DNA of 15,367 bases from Thalassiosira profunda (lineage: Eukaryota > Bacillariophyta > Thalassiosirophyceae > Thalassiosirales > Thalassiosiraceae), in assembly GCA_036939355.1 (NCBI GenBank), contig JALLAP010000971.1:1-15367 (forward strand), given 5' to 3'. The notes under the pieces are model-generated. The model worked only from the letters and a program-made list of their open reading frames with translations, was not told where the DNA came from and searched no databases. Of the stretch, positions 1 through 8,601 are shown one piece after another. Every line of letters begins with the position of its first letter. Position 1 is the first letter of the stretch. Both the position numbers and the translations under genes were made by a program.

Positions 1-2
1 AA

Positions 3-1424
3 GATGTCTGCAGGACAGCCCACCTGAATCCCAAGCGGGGCATTGGCTACGCTGGCATGAAAGACAAGCGAGGGATCACAACCCAGTTTTGTTCGGTCTA
101 TCGTATGGAAAAGGAACAACTCCTTGCCGTGAATGCCAGGGGCGGCAACGATGGCGCTGGGGGCGGTAACACGTCCAAGAGTGGAGCCAGCATCATCAAG
201 CTTGGAAGCTTTGCATACTCCTCCGAAGAAGTCAGGCTCGGTCGTCTGTCTGGGAATCGCTTTGACATCGTACTTCGAAACGTCGACGTGGGAGAAGATG
301 CCGGCCAAACGAGCAGACACCTTCAGGTGCAGCAAAAGCTGGAGAAAGCCGGCACCGCTCTGAAGGATCGGGGCTTCGTCAACTACTTTGGAATGCAAAG
401 GTTTGGCAAGTTCAACGATACTCACCTAGTGGGCATTGCGGTTCTGAAGGGAGACTTTGAAGGCGCCGTCGGCATCATCATGAGAGAGAAGACGAACGAG
501 TGGCCGCGCATCGCAGAAGCGCGGCGGCAGTGGGCGACGAGGTTTGACTCGATTGATGTGGCAAACGACGAAGATGCCGCGAGGGAAGCCGAGATGAAGT
601 GCGCGCGGGCGATTCAGAGGGACTTGGGCCGGTTCATGATGTGCGAGAAATCGATCGCCAACAGCCTGTCGCGCAAGCCCCGCGACTACAAACGCGCGTT
701 TGGGTCGATCTCGAAGAACATGCGTAGCATGTTTCTCCACGCCTACCAAAGCTACCTCTGGAACAAGGTGGCCTCCCACCGCATCGAATCGGGCGGCAGC
801 ACGGAAGTGAGAGCGGGCGACTTGATCTTGGTCGAGGAGGGTCAAGGGGGTAGCAGCGGATTGAAAGGCAAAGTTGTGAAGGTGCTGGACGAGCAAGATG
901 TCAAGGATGGGCGGTACCGCATCACAGACGTGGTTCTTCCACTGGCGGGCAGCAAGGTCCGTTATCCGGAGGGCCCGTCGGGCGAGCAATTTGACGAGCT
1001 GCTGAAGGAAGATGGCATCAGCAAGTCCGACTTCGCCCGCATTGGATCGCTGGACAGAGAGCTGTCGCTCGGCGGGGACTACCGGAAGCTCATCTGCCAT
1101 CCGAACGACGTAACCTTTCAGGTCTTGCAGTACAGCGATCCGCTGCAGCCTCTTCTGCAGACGGACCTGATGAAAGCGAACGGAGTGGACGTCACGGCTA
1201 CGACGCTGGGCACCGACAAAACGGAGGTGAAGCCAGACAACGCCCAGATGGATGCGGAAGGCGACGGCACCGACGGATCACTCTTTGCGATGATCGTCGG
1301 ATTTTCCCTGCCCCCCTCGTCGTATGCCACGATCGCCCTGCGAGAACTGACGAAGCGTCCCACATCAGGTGAATACCAGACCAAGCTGGAATTGAGCGGC
1401 CGGTGCGAGCGGAACATTGATTGA
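3..1424 (+). CDS. PUS7: tRNA/snRNA pseudouridine synthase, TruD/PUS7 family (5' partial)
   Basis: Converts specific uridines to pseudouridine in tRNA, snRNA and mRNA (family knowledge). The frame is open from position 3, so the coding region extends past the left edge, and the first ATG visible at 57 is internal. Codons 48-86 read GYAGMKDKRGITTQ, the TruD catalytic motif; the Asp at 63-65 is the expected nucleophile. Further family blocks follow: VNYFGMQRFG near 378-407, SYLWNKVASHRI near 751-786, DVVLPLAGSKVRYP near 928-969, LGGDYRKLICHPNDVTF near 1069-1119, and the C-terminal FSLPPSSYATIALREL near 1300-1350. No intron is needed in the visible part. The N-terminal portion lies outside the window. 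Next gene on the same strand starts 257 bp downstream, with its own promoter presumed. Family assignment is secure; which RNA it modifies is inference. Confidence 0.93.
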   Translation, partial: DVCRTAHLNPKRGIGYAGMKDKRGITTQFCSVYRMEKEQLLAVNARGGNDGAGGGNTSKSGASIIKLGSFAYSSEEVRLGRLSGNRFDIVLRNVDVGEDAGQTSRHLQVQQKLEKAGTALKDRGFVNYFGMQRFGKFNDTHLVGIAVLKGDFEGAVGIIMREKTNEWPRIAEARRQWATRFDSIDVANDEDAAREAEMKCARAIQRDLGRFMMCEKSIANSLSRKPRDYKRAFGSISKNMRSMFLHAYQSYLWNKVASHRIESGGSTEVRAGDLILVEEGQGGSSGLKGKVVKVLDEQDVKDGRYRITDVVLPLAGSKVRYPEGPSGEQFDELLKEDGISKSDFARIGSLDRELSLGGDYRKLICHPNDVTFQVLQYSDPLQPLLQTDLMKANGVDVTATTLGTDKTEVKPDNAQMDAEGDGTDGSLFAMIVGFSLPPSSYATIALRELTKRPTSGEYQTKLELSGRCERNID

Positions 1425-1681
1425 AGCGGGAGATGCATCAAACACTGCTTTACCTCTCGTCAAAATAATGCCCAATCGATGCAGTCAACTGCAGCATCTC
1501 ATCTGTAGACAGGGCAGTGACTCTGGAGTTGCCAAGCCTTCTGGGAGAGCCTGTATCTACCCCGTAAATTCCAAGGTATTACCGATTTATTGCAGCAACC
1601 AACAGCATGCAAGTTCAAAGGCCGGCAAAGGTCGAGCACACATCACACATCACGTTGCGAACAACCCAGGAAGCGGCGGCC

Positions 1682-4015
1682 ATGTTCAACGTTGGGCGAT
1701 TCGACCCTAGCGCGGAGGAGCGGAAGGCCAAAGCGCCCGCCAAGCCGCCAAAGGGCGGCAAGGGGCGCAAAAGAAAGGCGGCCCGGCCAAGCGAGGACCC
1801 CAAAGGTGATGGGCCGTCGACGGAAGAGAGTGATGGCGATGGCCCCGCCGCCCATCAGCAGGACGGCGGCGATGCGCACCAAGAAGATGGGGGCGAATCC
1901 TCGTCGATTCCCTCCTCCAGTGACTCCGACGCATCAGACAATGGCGGCGGCGGCGCCTCTACGTTGCGCGTCATCGCGCCCGTCCAGCCCGTCGCCCCCG
2001 GCGCCCTCCGGCGGGCCAAGAGGCAGCGCTCCGCCCCGGAGGACGAGGCCGTCGATGACTTCGACGCGGACCTCGACGTGATCGAAAAAGCGGAACCCTT
2101 CGCCGCCGCCCACGATCCGGCGGCTCTCAGGGCGCTGCGGCTCTCCCGCTTGTCTCTCGCCGAGGTGGCATCCCCAAAGCACTGGAACCTGCCCCCCTTC
2201 CTCGTCCGCAACCTCGAAGCGGACTCGTACACGAATTTCTTCCCCATCCAGTGCATGGTGATCCCGGACGTCATCGAAAGCGAGCGCAATGCCCACCTGC
2301 GGGGGGCGAGGGATGTGTGCTGTCACGCTCCCACCGGATCGGGAAAGACGCTTGCGTTTGTTTTGCCGCTGCTTACGGCCCTGTCCAACGAAACGTCTGG
2401 AACGGCGGGCGCGAGGGGATTGCGGAGGCTGCGGGCGTTGGTGGTGTTACCGGGCAGAGATTTGGCCAAGCAGGTGTACGATGTCTTCGTGCGCTACGCC
2501 CGAGGCTCGCATCTCAAGATTGGCCTGGCCGTGGGGGGTGGGAAGAAGCGGGCGGACCTGCTCAACGAGCGGAGGTCCTTGGTGGTGGAGACGCTCCACG
2601 AGGCATACGACAGTGCCAGAGACGTCGATGGGATGTTTATTCGACGGAGAAAGGGTGGCGCGATGGCGGCGTCGGCGGCCCGGACTCGGCATGCGTTCGA
2701 TCCCACCTCCCTCACCGCAGCACTGGAGGCATTTGATGGCACATTGCAAAAAGACAGTGGGCTGCAGGTATCCCATCAGATGGGAGGCAAGAGCGCGGTC
2801 GACGTACTTGTGGCAACTCCAGGACGGCTGATCGACCATTTGGATTCCACGCCAGGTTTCACACTCCAGCACCTGCGCTTCCTGGTGATTGACGAGGCCG
2901 ACCGGTTGGTGAACCAACCGTACCAAAACTGGGTGGGGCGGGTGCTGGAGGCATCCAATTCGTCGAGCCTGTGCGACGTTGCAGAGTATGCCAAGTCGCC
3001 GCTGGAAAGGGCTCCCGATGGAATGTCGTACATCATCGATCCCATCACCCACCGGAGTGCCGGCAGCGGCGTCACCCTGCCCACGCATGGCGAGAAAGAA
3101 GGCACAGATTCAGGTGTAGGGCGAGTAAGCGGCGCGCTGGGGCGTCCGGTGCCTCTTCGAAAGATGCTCTTCTCGGCGACCTTGACCCAGGATCCGCAAA
3201 AATTGGCGCGACTGGGCCTCGGCAATCCCAAGCACTACGATGCCAATTTCCTGAAGAGGGCGCAAGCCGAAGAGGATGCAGACGACGACAAAGGAACGGA
3301 TGTCAAAGCCGGAAGATACTTTGTCCCTGAGGGTCTGTCCGAATTCATGGTCGAGTGCACGGCCGAGCAAAAGCCATTGGTGCTGCTTGCTCTCTTGCTG
3401 GATCAGGAGAATCTTCGTGGTGGTTCAGACGAGCCGTCTGACAAGGACAGCGTCAATCTAAGCATCGTCTTCACATCCAGCGTGGATTCGACGCATCGCC
3501 TGGCGCGGTTGTTGCAGCTCCTCTGGGAGGCAGGTGGGTTTGGATCCTCGTCGGCCATTGCCGAATTCTCCAGCTCAATCAATGCAAAACAACGCGCGGC
3601 CATTCTGCGTAGGTGCCGCAGTTCGGACGCCAAGGAAAGAGTCTCCGTCCTTGTCTGCTCCGATGGCATGTCGCGTGGCATGGATCTGCCGTCGGTAGCT
3701 GCTGTGATCAACTACGATGTGCCGGCGTTTGCCAAGACGTACATCCACCGGTGCGGGCGAACGGCCAGGGCGGGGAGGGAAGGCAAAGCAATCAGTGTGT
3801 TGAAGGGAGGACAAATCAGCAAGTTTCGCAAGATGCGAGGGTTCATCGATGGGGGATCGGTGGAAGGAATGGGCATCAAGAAGGACCTGATCAAGGGCGC
3901 TCTGCCCATTTACAAAGGCTGCGTCCAGGCGCTGAAACGAGTGATTGAAGCGGAGGGGAGTGATGACATATCCCCCTCGGATCCTGTGAATGCATCTGAA
4001 TGGATATCAAGGTGA
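1682..4015 (+). CDS. DDX51: DEAD-box ATP-dependent RNA helicase, DDX51/Dbp6-like
   Basis: ATP-dependent RNA helicase; the Dbp6/DDX51 subfamily acts in nucleolar 60S ribosomal subunit assembly (family knowledge). The frame is open to an ATG at 1607, but I chose 1682. That start has G at -3 and gives MFNVGRFDPS, which resembles the N-terminus of fungal Dbp6. The product is 777 aa. An acidic, low-complexity N-terminal region precedes the core. Core motifs by residue: Q-motif region FFPIQ with Gln about 190; motif I APTGSGKT 216-223; Ia PGRDLA about 257; Ib TPGRL about 379; II DEAD 404; III SAT about 498; V MSRGMDLP about 663; VI HRCGRTARAGR about 689. About 115 residues separate Ia from Ib, and another long stretch separates II from III, consistent with the insertions of this subfamily. 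No intron is needed. It is convergent with the next gene. Confidence 0.93.
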   Translation: MFNVGRFDPSAEERKAKAPAKPPKGGKGRKRKAARPSEDPKGDGPSTEESDGDGPAAHQQDGGDAHQEDGGESSSIPSSSDSDASDNGGGGASTLRVIAPVQPVAPGALRRAKRQRSAPEDEAVDDFDADLDVIEKAEPFAAAHDPAALRALRLSRLSLAEVASPKHWNLPPFLVRNLEADSYTNFFPIQCMVIPDVIESERNAHLRGARDVCCHAPTGSGKTLAFVLPLLTALSNETSGTAGARGLRRLRALVVLPGRDLAKQVYDVFVRYARGSHLKIGLAVGGGKKRADLLNERRSLVVETLHEAYDSARDVDGMFIRRRKGGAMAASAARTRHAFDPTSLTAALEAFDGTLQKDSGLQVSHQMGGKSAVDVLVATPGRLIDHLDSTPGFTLQHLRFLVIDEADRLVNQPYQNWVGRVLEASNSSSLCDVAEYAKSPLERAPDGMSYIIDPITHRSAGSGVTLPTHGEKEGTDSGVGRVSGALGRPVPLRKMLFSATLTQDPQKLARLGLGNPKHYDANFLKRAQAEEDADDDKGTDVKAGRYFVPEGLSEFMVECTAEQKPLVLLALLLDQENLRGGSDEPSDKDSVNLSIVFTSSVDSTHRLARLLQLLWEAGGFGSSSAIAEFSSSINAKQRAAILRRCRSSDAKERVSVLVCSDGMSRGMDLPSVAAVINYDVPAFAKTYIHRCGRTARAGREGKAISVLKGGQISKFRKMRGFIDGGSVEGMGIKKDLIKGALPIYKGCVQALKRVIEAEGSDDISPSDPVNASEWISR

Positions 4016-4047
4016 AACAGCACAAAAGGAGGCAAGTCTGAGCCGTG
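4016..4047. other. 32-bp convergent intergenic spacer
   Basis: Only 32 bp separate the stop codons of the helicase (+) and the pentaspan gene (-). Transcripts from both strands must end inside the neighbouring coding sequence or overlap as antisense. No distinct terminator or poly(A) motif is visible. Confidence 0.8.
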
Positions 4048-6621
4048 CTAGCAATTATCCGTGAGATACGCTCTTCTTCCGTCCGGGCTCAACAGATCCC
4101 ACGTCGCCTCCTTCTCTGATTGCCCGCGAAGTCGGACTGTGAGAATGTGTGCGAGGATTGCAATCAACTCCAGGCTGATTCCAAGGACCCACAAGCCCCA
4201 CATCACTTGGGCAAGACCTCCAAACAGCGTGCCGCAGAGGGTGTCCTTCGTTTCGTCGTACCTCCGCTCGACAAAGGAAACGTTCATGTTGCACAGAAAA
4301 TCTTGTACCTCGACCATTGCCTCGCCGACGGACGTGGATGCGAGGTTGACCAAGTCGTCTTTGGTGTCGACGATCTTGTCCTTGTAGTCTTCGAGCATCC
4401 CGACCAGAGTCGCGTTGGAATACTGGGACTTGAAGGCTTCAGTTGGGCACGTTCCAGTGAAATCAGCTGGACAGACCACGCCCAAATCACTTTTCATCTC
4501 CAGTTCCTTTTGGCGGAGCGTTAGGTATGCGGTGTACCCCTCGATAATGCCGATCTTCAGCGGCTCGCAGGGGTACTGGCAATTGTCGCCGTAGTCGCAG
4601 TCGTCGTATAGATTCGACTCGCAGACCACTGGAGGCGTTAAGTATTCGATGCAGCACTTGTCTGCGTCGGAGCACACGCCCGCCTTGTCGTAGACCCTGT
4701 TGAGGTACGCCGATGGCGACTCGAGCCCTATTCGATCGTAGCTCGTTGAGTTGCCCTGGTTGCCTCGAATGACGTACGGCGTACTATCGGTGCCTCTGTC
4801 CAAGCTCCACGGCGACATTACCGTTTCCAGGGAGTATATGTCTGTGAAGGGACACAGCGCCTGGTTGGCGTTGGTGGCTTGGTTGAGAGCTGACAACGCC
4901 GTGTCGGAGATGGAGCCCAGCAATGCTTGAATGTCCTCCAGGGGCGCGAGAACGAGGCTGAACTTTTCCGTGACGTTCACAGTCTCAATCTGCTCGAGCC
5001 CCTTATCGAGTTTCTGCTGAAAGTCGACCTTTTCGGTGACGTTGAATGCCACGGCCAAATTCGTGTCATTGAAGCACGCATTGGCTCCGGGCGCTACCTG
5101 GTCGCCCACGAAGGGTTCAAAGTCCCTTGTCACGATGTCGCTGATTTGGCAAGCGTCGTGCAAGACAAAACTCGTGCAGAGGAGGACGGACGCCACAACC
5201 AAGCTCAACGATCCGAGCAATACCGAAAAGAAGCCGGTGATTTTGATGCAGTGAAAGAAGACGTGGCAGATGCGGCTCCTTTTCTTGGACACCAGGATGC
5301 CGAGGAGCCCCATGAAGGCGAAGAAGAACGACACGACAAAAATTGCCATCACGCCTGCCCTCCGCACGTCTCGTGTCCCGAGCTCTTTGCCTTCATACTC
5401 ATAAATCGCCGTTTGGTACTCGGCCGTTTGGTCCGAAAATGAGTCGAGCTGGGAGAGAGCGCTGCCGAGCCCTCCTTTGATGGTGTCGGCGTTTGCATAC
5501 AAATCGCCCTCGAGGGTGTCCAGCATACCTTGAACGCTGTCCGTGATCGGAGTGACCTTTTCGTCAAACCCGGAGCTGGCCGAATCAAATGCCTGGATGG
5601 CACCGCTGGCATTGAGCCCTTGGGAGTGCAGAGAGAAATACCCGAGGAAGCTGTCTACGATTTGCAACGCGTCGTTGCGCACAAACTCGGTCCCGTTGAA
5701 AATCGACTGGGCGTCGAGGGCGGCATCGTTGACAATGCCTTCCAAATTCACGATCGGTATCCGCGATCGACCGAGGAAGAGTCCCAGATCTTCCACCAGT
5801 CCATCGGCTTGGAGAAACGTATTGGACAGGGCCACGCTGACGTCTTCGTTGCCGACAAAGGCCGATGAGCCGGCGACGACGATGGCCACGACGGCTCCGA
5901 GATAGAGAAAAATTGGGACAATGATCGAGACAAAGACATTGTACCCCTCCTTCTTGGGAATTGGCGAGCAAAGGAAGCAAGCTCCACTAAATGGCACCCA
6001 CAGACAGCAGCACAGGTACCGTCCGATGAAGAAGAGAGTCCAGAGTAGGAGCAGGACGATGGATACAATGCAACCAATGGCACCAAACTGGAGCACTTCC
6101 CGTGCGTAGCTATCCTCTGTTCCGTAGAGGGCGTTGGCGGCGCGGGCGTACCGCTCAGGCTCGAAACGGGTGGTTCTATTTTGCCCTTCGACGACGGAAG
6201 TCCAATAGCAGTTGGACGTGCGTTCGCACGTGCCGACCGGACACGTGCTGTCAGCGGCCGTGATGCACTTTTCGCCCGTCCAATCTTTGGCCGCCAAGGG
6301 CGAGTCCTTGTCGACGCAGCGCTCGCTGGCTACGTCTACGTCACACACCAACATAATGACATTGTCCACGATTTCTTGGTAGAAGGACTCGGGCTTTGTT
6401 CGCATCTTGCGCACCCAGCCTGAGACAAAGTCGCCCTTCGAGTACCGATCGTAGCGGCCCTCATAGCGTTCGATGTCTGTTTCTTCGTTGAAGTCGTCTG
6501 CGGGGCATTCCAACGTCAGCTCTCGTTGTCGAGAGAACCCCGCCTGCTGTGCTTGGCCGCTTCCAAAGCAAAGAAGCGAGGCGACGATCAGAGATCGCGT
6601 CAGCCTGGATCTAGATTTCAT
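4048..6621 (-). CDS. Prominin-like pentaspan membrane glycoprotein
   Basis: Single-exon protein of 857 aa. An N-terminal signal peptide (about residues 1-25, ending GSGQA) is followed by five hydrophobic segments at about 180-200, 229-251, 422-444, 461-485 and 800-828. This gives a luminal/extracellular N-terminus of about 150 residues, a short Cys-rich link after TM1 (C204-C206, C215, C218), an outer loop of about 170 residues, a short inner link, a second outer loop of about 315 residues, and a short inner tail. All nine N-glycosylation sequons (N148, 309, 337, 518, 527, 549, 624, 736, 780) fall on the predicted outer side, and loop 2 is Cys-rich. The order and the CCC cluster after TM1 match prominin architecture; prominins bind cholesterol and organise plasma-membrane protrusions and cilia. 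I did not detect a diagnostic sequence motif, so homology is inferred from topology. Tweety-like or PRM1-like proteins are alternatives. Confidence 0.6.
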   Translation of the reverse strand: MKSRSRLTRSLIVASLLCFGSGQAQQAGFSRQRELTLECPADDFNEETDIERYEGRYDRYSKGDFVSGWVRKMRTKPESFYQEIVDNVIMLVCDVDVASERCVDKDSPLAAKDWTGEKCITAADSTCPVGTCERTSNCYWTSVVEGQNRTTRFEPERYARAANALYGTEDSYAREVLQFGAIGCIVSIVLLLLWTLFFIGRYLCCCLWVPFSGACFLCSPIPKKEGYNVFVSIIVPIFLYLGAVVAIVVAGSSAFVGNEDVSVALSNTFLQADGLVEDLGLFLGRSRIPIVNLEGIVNDAALDAQSIFNGTEFVRNDALQIVDSFLGYFSLHSQGLNASGAIQAFDSASSGFDEKVTPITDSVQGMLDTLEGDLYANADTIKGGLGSALSQLDSFSDQTAEYQTAIYEYEGKELGTRDVRRAGVMAIFVVSFFFAFMGLLGILVSKKRSRICHVFFHCIKITGFFSVLLGSLSLVVASVLLCTSFVLHDACQISDIVTRDFEPFVGDQVAPGANACFNDTNLAVAFNVTEKVDFQQKLDKGLEQIETVNVTEKFSLVLAPLEDIQALLGSISDTALSALNQATNANQALCPFTDIYSLETVMSPWSLDRGTDSTPYVIRGNQGNSTSYDRIGLESPSAYLNRVYDKAGVCSDADKCCIEYLTPPVVCESNLYDDCDYGDNCQYPCEPLKIGIIEGYTAYLTLRQKELEMKSDLGVVCPADFTGTCPTEAFKSQYSNATLVGMLEDYKDKIVDTKDDLVNLASTSVGEAMVEVQDFLCNMNVSFVERRYDETKDTLCGTLFGGLAQVMWGLWVLGISLELIAILAHILTVRLRGQSEKEATWDLLSPDGRRAYLTDNC

Positions 6622-6634
6622 TGTTACAGCGCAT

Positions 6635-6754
6635 GAGGGCTCTCTGGCCTATGCATTGTCCGGGGGTGAGATAGCTGCCCACCAGGGAGGGGGCGTCTTC
6701 TCTTGAAAATGAGAAACAAAACAATTGCAAATTTGGGTTGGCCAGAGAGCTCTC
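6635..6754. repeat. Inverted repeat upstream of the pentaspan gene
   Basis: Two 15-bp arms, GAGGGCTCTCTGGCC at 6635-6649 and GGCCAGAGAGCTCTC at 6740-6754, are reverse complements at 14 of 15 positions (11 bp uninterrupted) and 90 bp apart. They sit 14-133 bp upstream of the ATG of the minus-strand gene, so they may be a pair of regulator sites or a foldback leader structure. No target-site duplication is visible. Confidence 0.7.
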
Positions 6755-6885
6755 TTGCTCGACGAAGGTACTTAGGTAGCTAATGCAAGAGCACATCACA
6801 TTACTTTACTGTACACCTCAGAGACCACCTAATGCTTCTTGCAATAGGCAGCCCTACTGCCAAGCCTTGACTGTTCTTTGCAAAT

Positions 6886-7947
6886 CTACTTACAGGTGAA
6901 CTGAGCCATACACCCGAACCCCTCATCAAAACGAGCCCAATTACTGTTACAAATGCATCCGTCTGATGCTTTTCGATCGCTCTCTCGCATCGCCGGAGTC
7001 AGTGTCGTGAAGGAGGCCTGGTAAATAGCCGTGCCCAAAGCCTCAGGTTGCGATATCTTCTTAATACGAATATCCGTCGGAGCCCCTATGATTGCTATGA
7101 GTATGCAATCAAATGCAAAGGCATTGCAAATAGAATCGCCGAGTCACTCACCGTAAGCGCCAAACTTGCCCTGAGCTCCAAATATGGATTCCGAAAGCAG
7201 GGCTGGCTTGATGCCATCCGCAGAGGTAACACCCTTTGGCAATTCAACGACTTGCACGTATGATGATTCTCCCCCGGCAATGTCTCGCGCTTCGATGCCC
7301 GCAGTACTCTTCAACAAAGGCTTTGGTGCGGTTGCGATATCAATTCATTAGAGATTGCGTTGCAGTTTCGGCACCTTCTCATCCTTCTCATCAACAGGTG
7401 CACTCACCCACGGAGCGGAAAACGATAAAAACACTGGCGTCCCATCGGGTGCCACCAACTCATAATTGACGCCCCCCGATGACGACTGCGATGTTGTCTC
7501 CGCGGCGGCTTCCGGGTCTCTGAAGACAACACCAGTTTGAGGCCTAGTTTTCCCTGTGTTGAAAGGGGAGTGAGATGATTGTCAGATAGCTTCCATTTTC
7601 TCAGCCGGTTGCAAATTGCATGGTGTGCTCCTACCTAGCCCTCCGACGCCACCGTCGAAACTATTGGCGACGGGCGCCCAAGGTATCAGTGCAGCAATAG
7701 AGCCCGAAACCACTCTTGACAACACATCTGCACGTGTGACAGATGATGATTCGTTGGAAGCAGCGAACAACAGCGAGGATGACCTCGACGGAGATCGCTT
7801 GTGGATTGCAAATTCATCATTCGTCGGCCGATTCGATATTGATATTGCAGCCTTTGGATTTCGCTGACAGGGAGAGGTGAACCCCAGCACCGAAGGCGAG
7901 AGCAAAATCAGCAACAACGCCAGAGCCTGAGTTTGGAAGGGCATCAT
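6886..7947 (-). CDS. Plastid thylakoid-lumen-targeted protein, possibly PsbP-like (4 exons)
   Basis: Reconstructed from splice sites on the minus strand. Exons are 7947-7635, 7553-7408, 7320-7152 and 7085-6886; introns are 81, 87 and 66 nt, all GT...AG (donors GTAGGA, GTGAGT, GTGAGT), with phases 1, 0, 1 preserved. The product is about 275 aa. Residues 1-22 form a signal peptide ending VLG, with Phe at +1: the ASAFAP-type junction that directs import into complex plastids. A Ser/Arg-rich transit-like stretch follows. A second hydrophobic segment (about 75-96, ending VANS) resembles a thylakoid-transfer domain, and the mature start would be FDGGVGG. The mature part contains GIEARDIAGGESSYVQVVEL and KFGAYGAPTDIRIK, which recall PsbP-family lumen proteins; that assignment is tentative. 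The start has A at -3. The C-terminus is doubtful: after RESDRKA the frame becomes Cys-rich and ends at 6886, while a neighbouring frame looks more family-like (see findings). Confidence 0.75.
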
Positions 7948-8232
7948 GATTTGCTGTTGCGTTGTTCTTGAAACCGAGCAAAGAGTTGGCAGCTGGCCTA
8001 CAAAAAAGACCGGACACACCGACTGATGTAGGGGTAGGGCGTGCGGCCAGCAGGCGGGGGAGGCGGCGCGGCGGAAGTGGAGGAGGCTAGCGCAGGTTGG
8101 GCAGGTGGGTGTGAACGTGCACGCAACTTGCAACAACTGCAAACTCCGCCATCAACTCCGCCGAAATCACACCCAAGGTGACGTGATTTTGCTGCTCCCC
8201 CCTCCACAATCAACAACACAACCAGGCGACCG
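7948..8232. promoter_or_regulatory. Bidirectional promoter region between lumen protein and small membrane protein
   Basis: 285 bp separate the divergent start codons at 7947 (-) and 8233 (+). The region has a GC-rich centre and a TGACGTGA site close to the plus-strand gene. No clear TATA box is seen. Confidence 0.5.
8179..8186 (+). promoter_or_regulatory. ACGT-core (CRE/bZIP-type) site
   Basis: TGACGTGA lies 47 bp upstream of the ATG at 8233, in the promoter shared with a plastid-protein gene. TGACGT motifs bind bZIP factors, and in diatoms they are described as CO2/cAMP-responsive elements. A single copy only, so function is inference. Confidence 0.3.
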
Positions 8233-8601
8233 ATGAGCGGCTACTACATTGTCCTCTCATCCATCGTCCTGCTAGCGTCAATATCCTTCTTCATAGCGCG
8301 ATGGGCGAGACGGCGAGGCGTGCTACAGAGCGGTGATGCAGGGAGGATACCGGCTGGCATTGAGGATACCGCCAGCACAAACGGAGAGCCGCCATCCTCT
8401 GCCGAGATGCAACGTCAGCAAAGCACCAAGAAAACAAAATCAACAAGTACTGCAAACGCAAACGCTGATGGAGGGTGGAAGTGCGCCTGCGAGGAGGGAG
8501 GCATGGGACTGTTTCTGCCGGCGAGCATGAGGGCGTCTTTGGGCGGACCTGCCGCGGTGCTGCGCATGGGGGCGGGGGGATGTTATCACAAGCAAATGTA
8601 G
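8233..8601 (+). CDS. Small single-pass membrane protein, unknown function
   Basis: 122 aa. A hydrophobic segment at about residues 5-22 followed by RWARRRG suggests an N-out/C-in membrane anchor by the positive-inside rule, or an uncleaved signal anchor. Residues about 30-78 are polar and Ser/Thr/Lys-rich, probably disordered. The last 40 or so residues are compact and look ordered, with a CAC pair, Gly-rich FLPASM and GGPAAVLRMGAGGCYHK, ending three residues later. The Cys/His content would allow metal or cofactor binding, but no known motif is recognised. I accept the start at 8233 because it is the first ATG of the frame and immediately precedes the hydrophobic anchor. Divergent from the lumen-protein gene, so possibly co-expressed with it. 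No function is proposed. Confidence 0.7.
   Translation: MSGYYIVLSSIVLLASISFFIARWARRRGVLQSGDAGRIPAGIEDTASTNGEPPSSAEMQRQQSTKKTKSTSTANANADGGWKCACEEGGMGLFLPASMRASLGGPAAVLRMGAGGCYHKQM

Noticed and set aside
426..1100. 224-codon minus-strand open frame opposite PUS7
   Set aside because: Antisense to conserved TruD motifs, with no recognisable protein features.
1417..1710. 97-codon frame between PUS7 and the helicase
   Set aside because: No domain, weak start, overlaps the helicase start in another frame; it is the promoter/UTR interval.
4927..5442. 171-codon plus-strand frame opposite the pentaspan gene
   Set aside because: Antisense shadow; the opposite strand encodes TM segments and glycosylation sites in one long frame.
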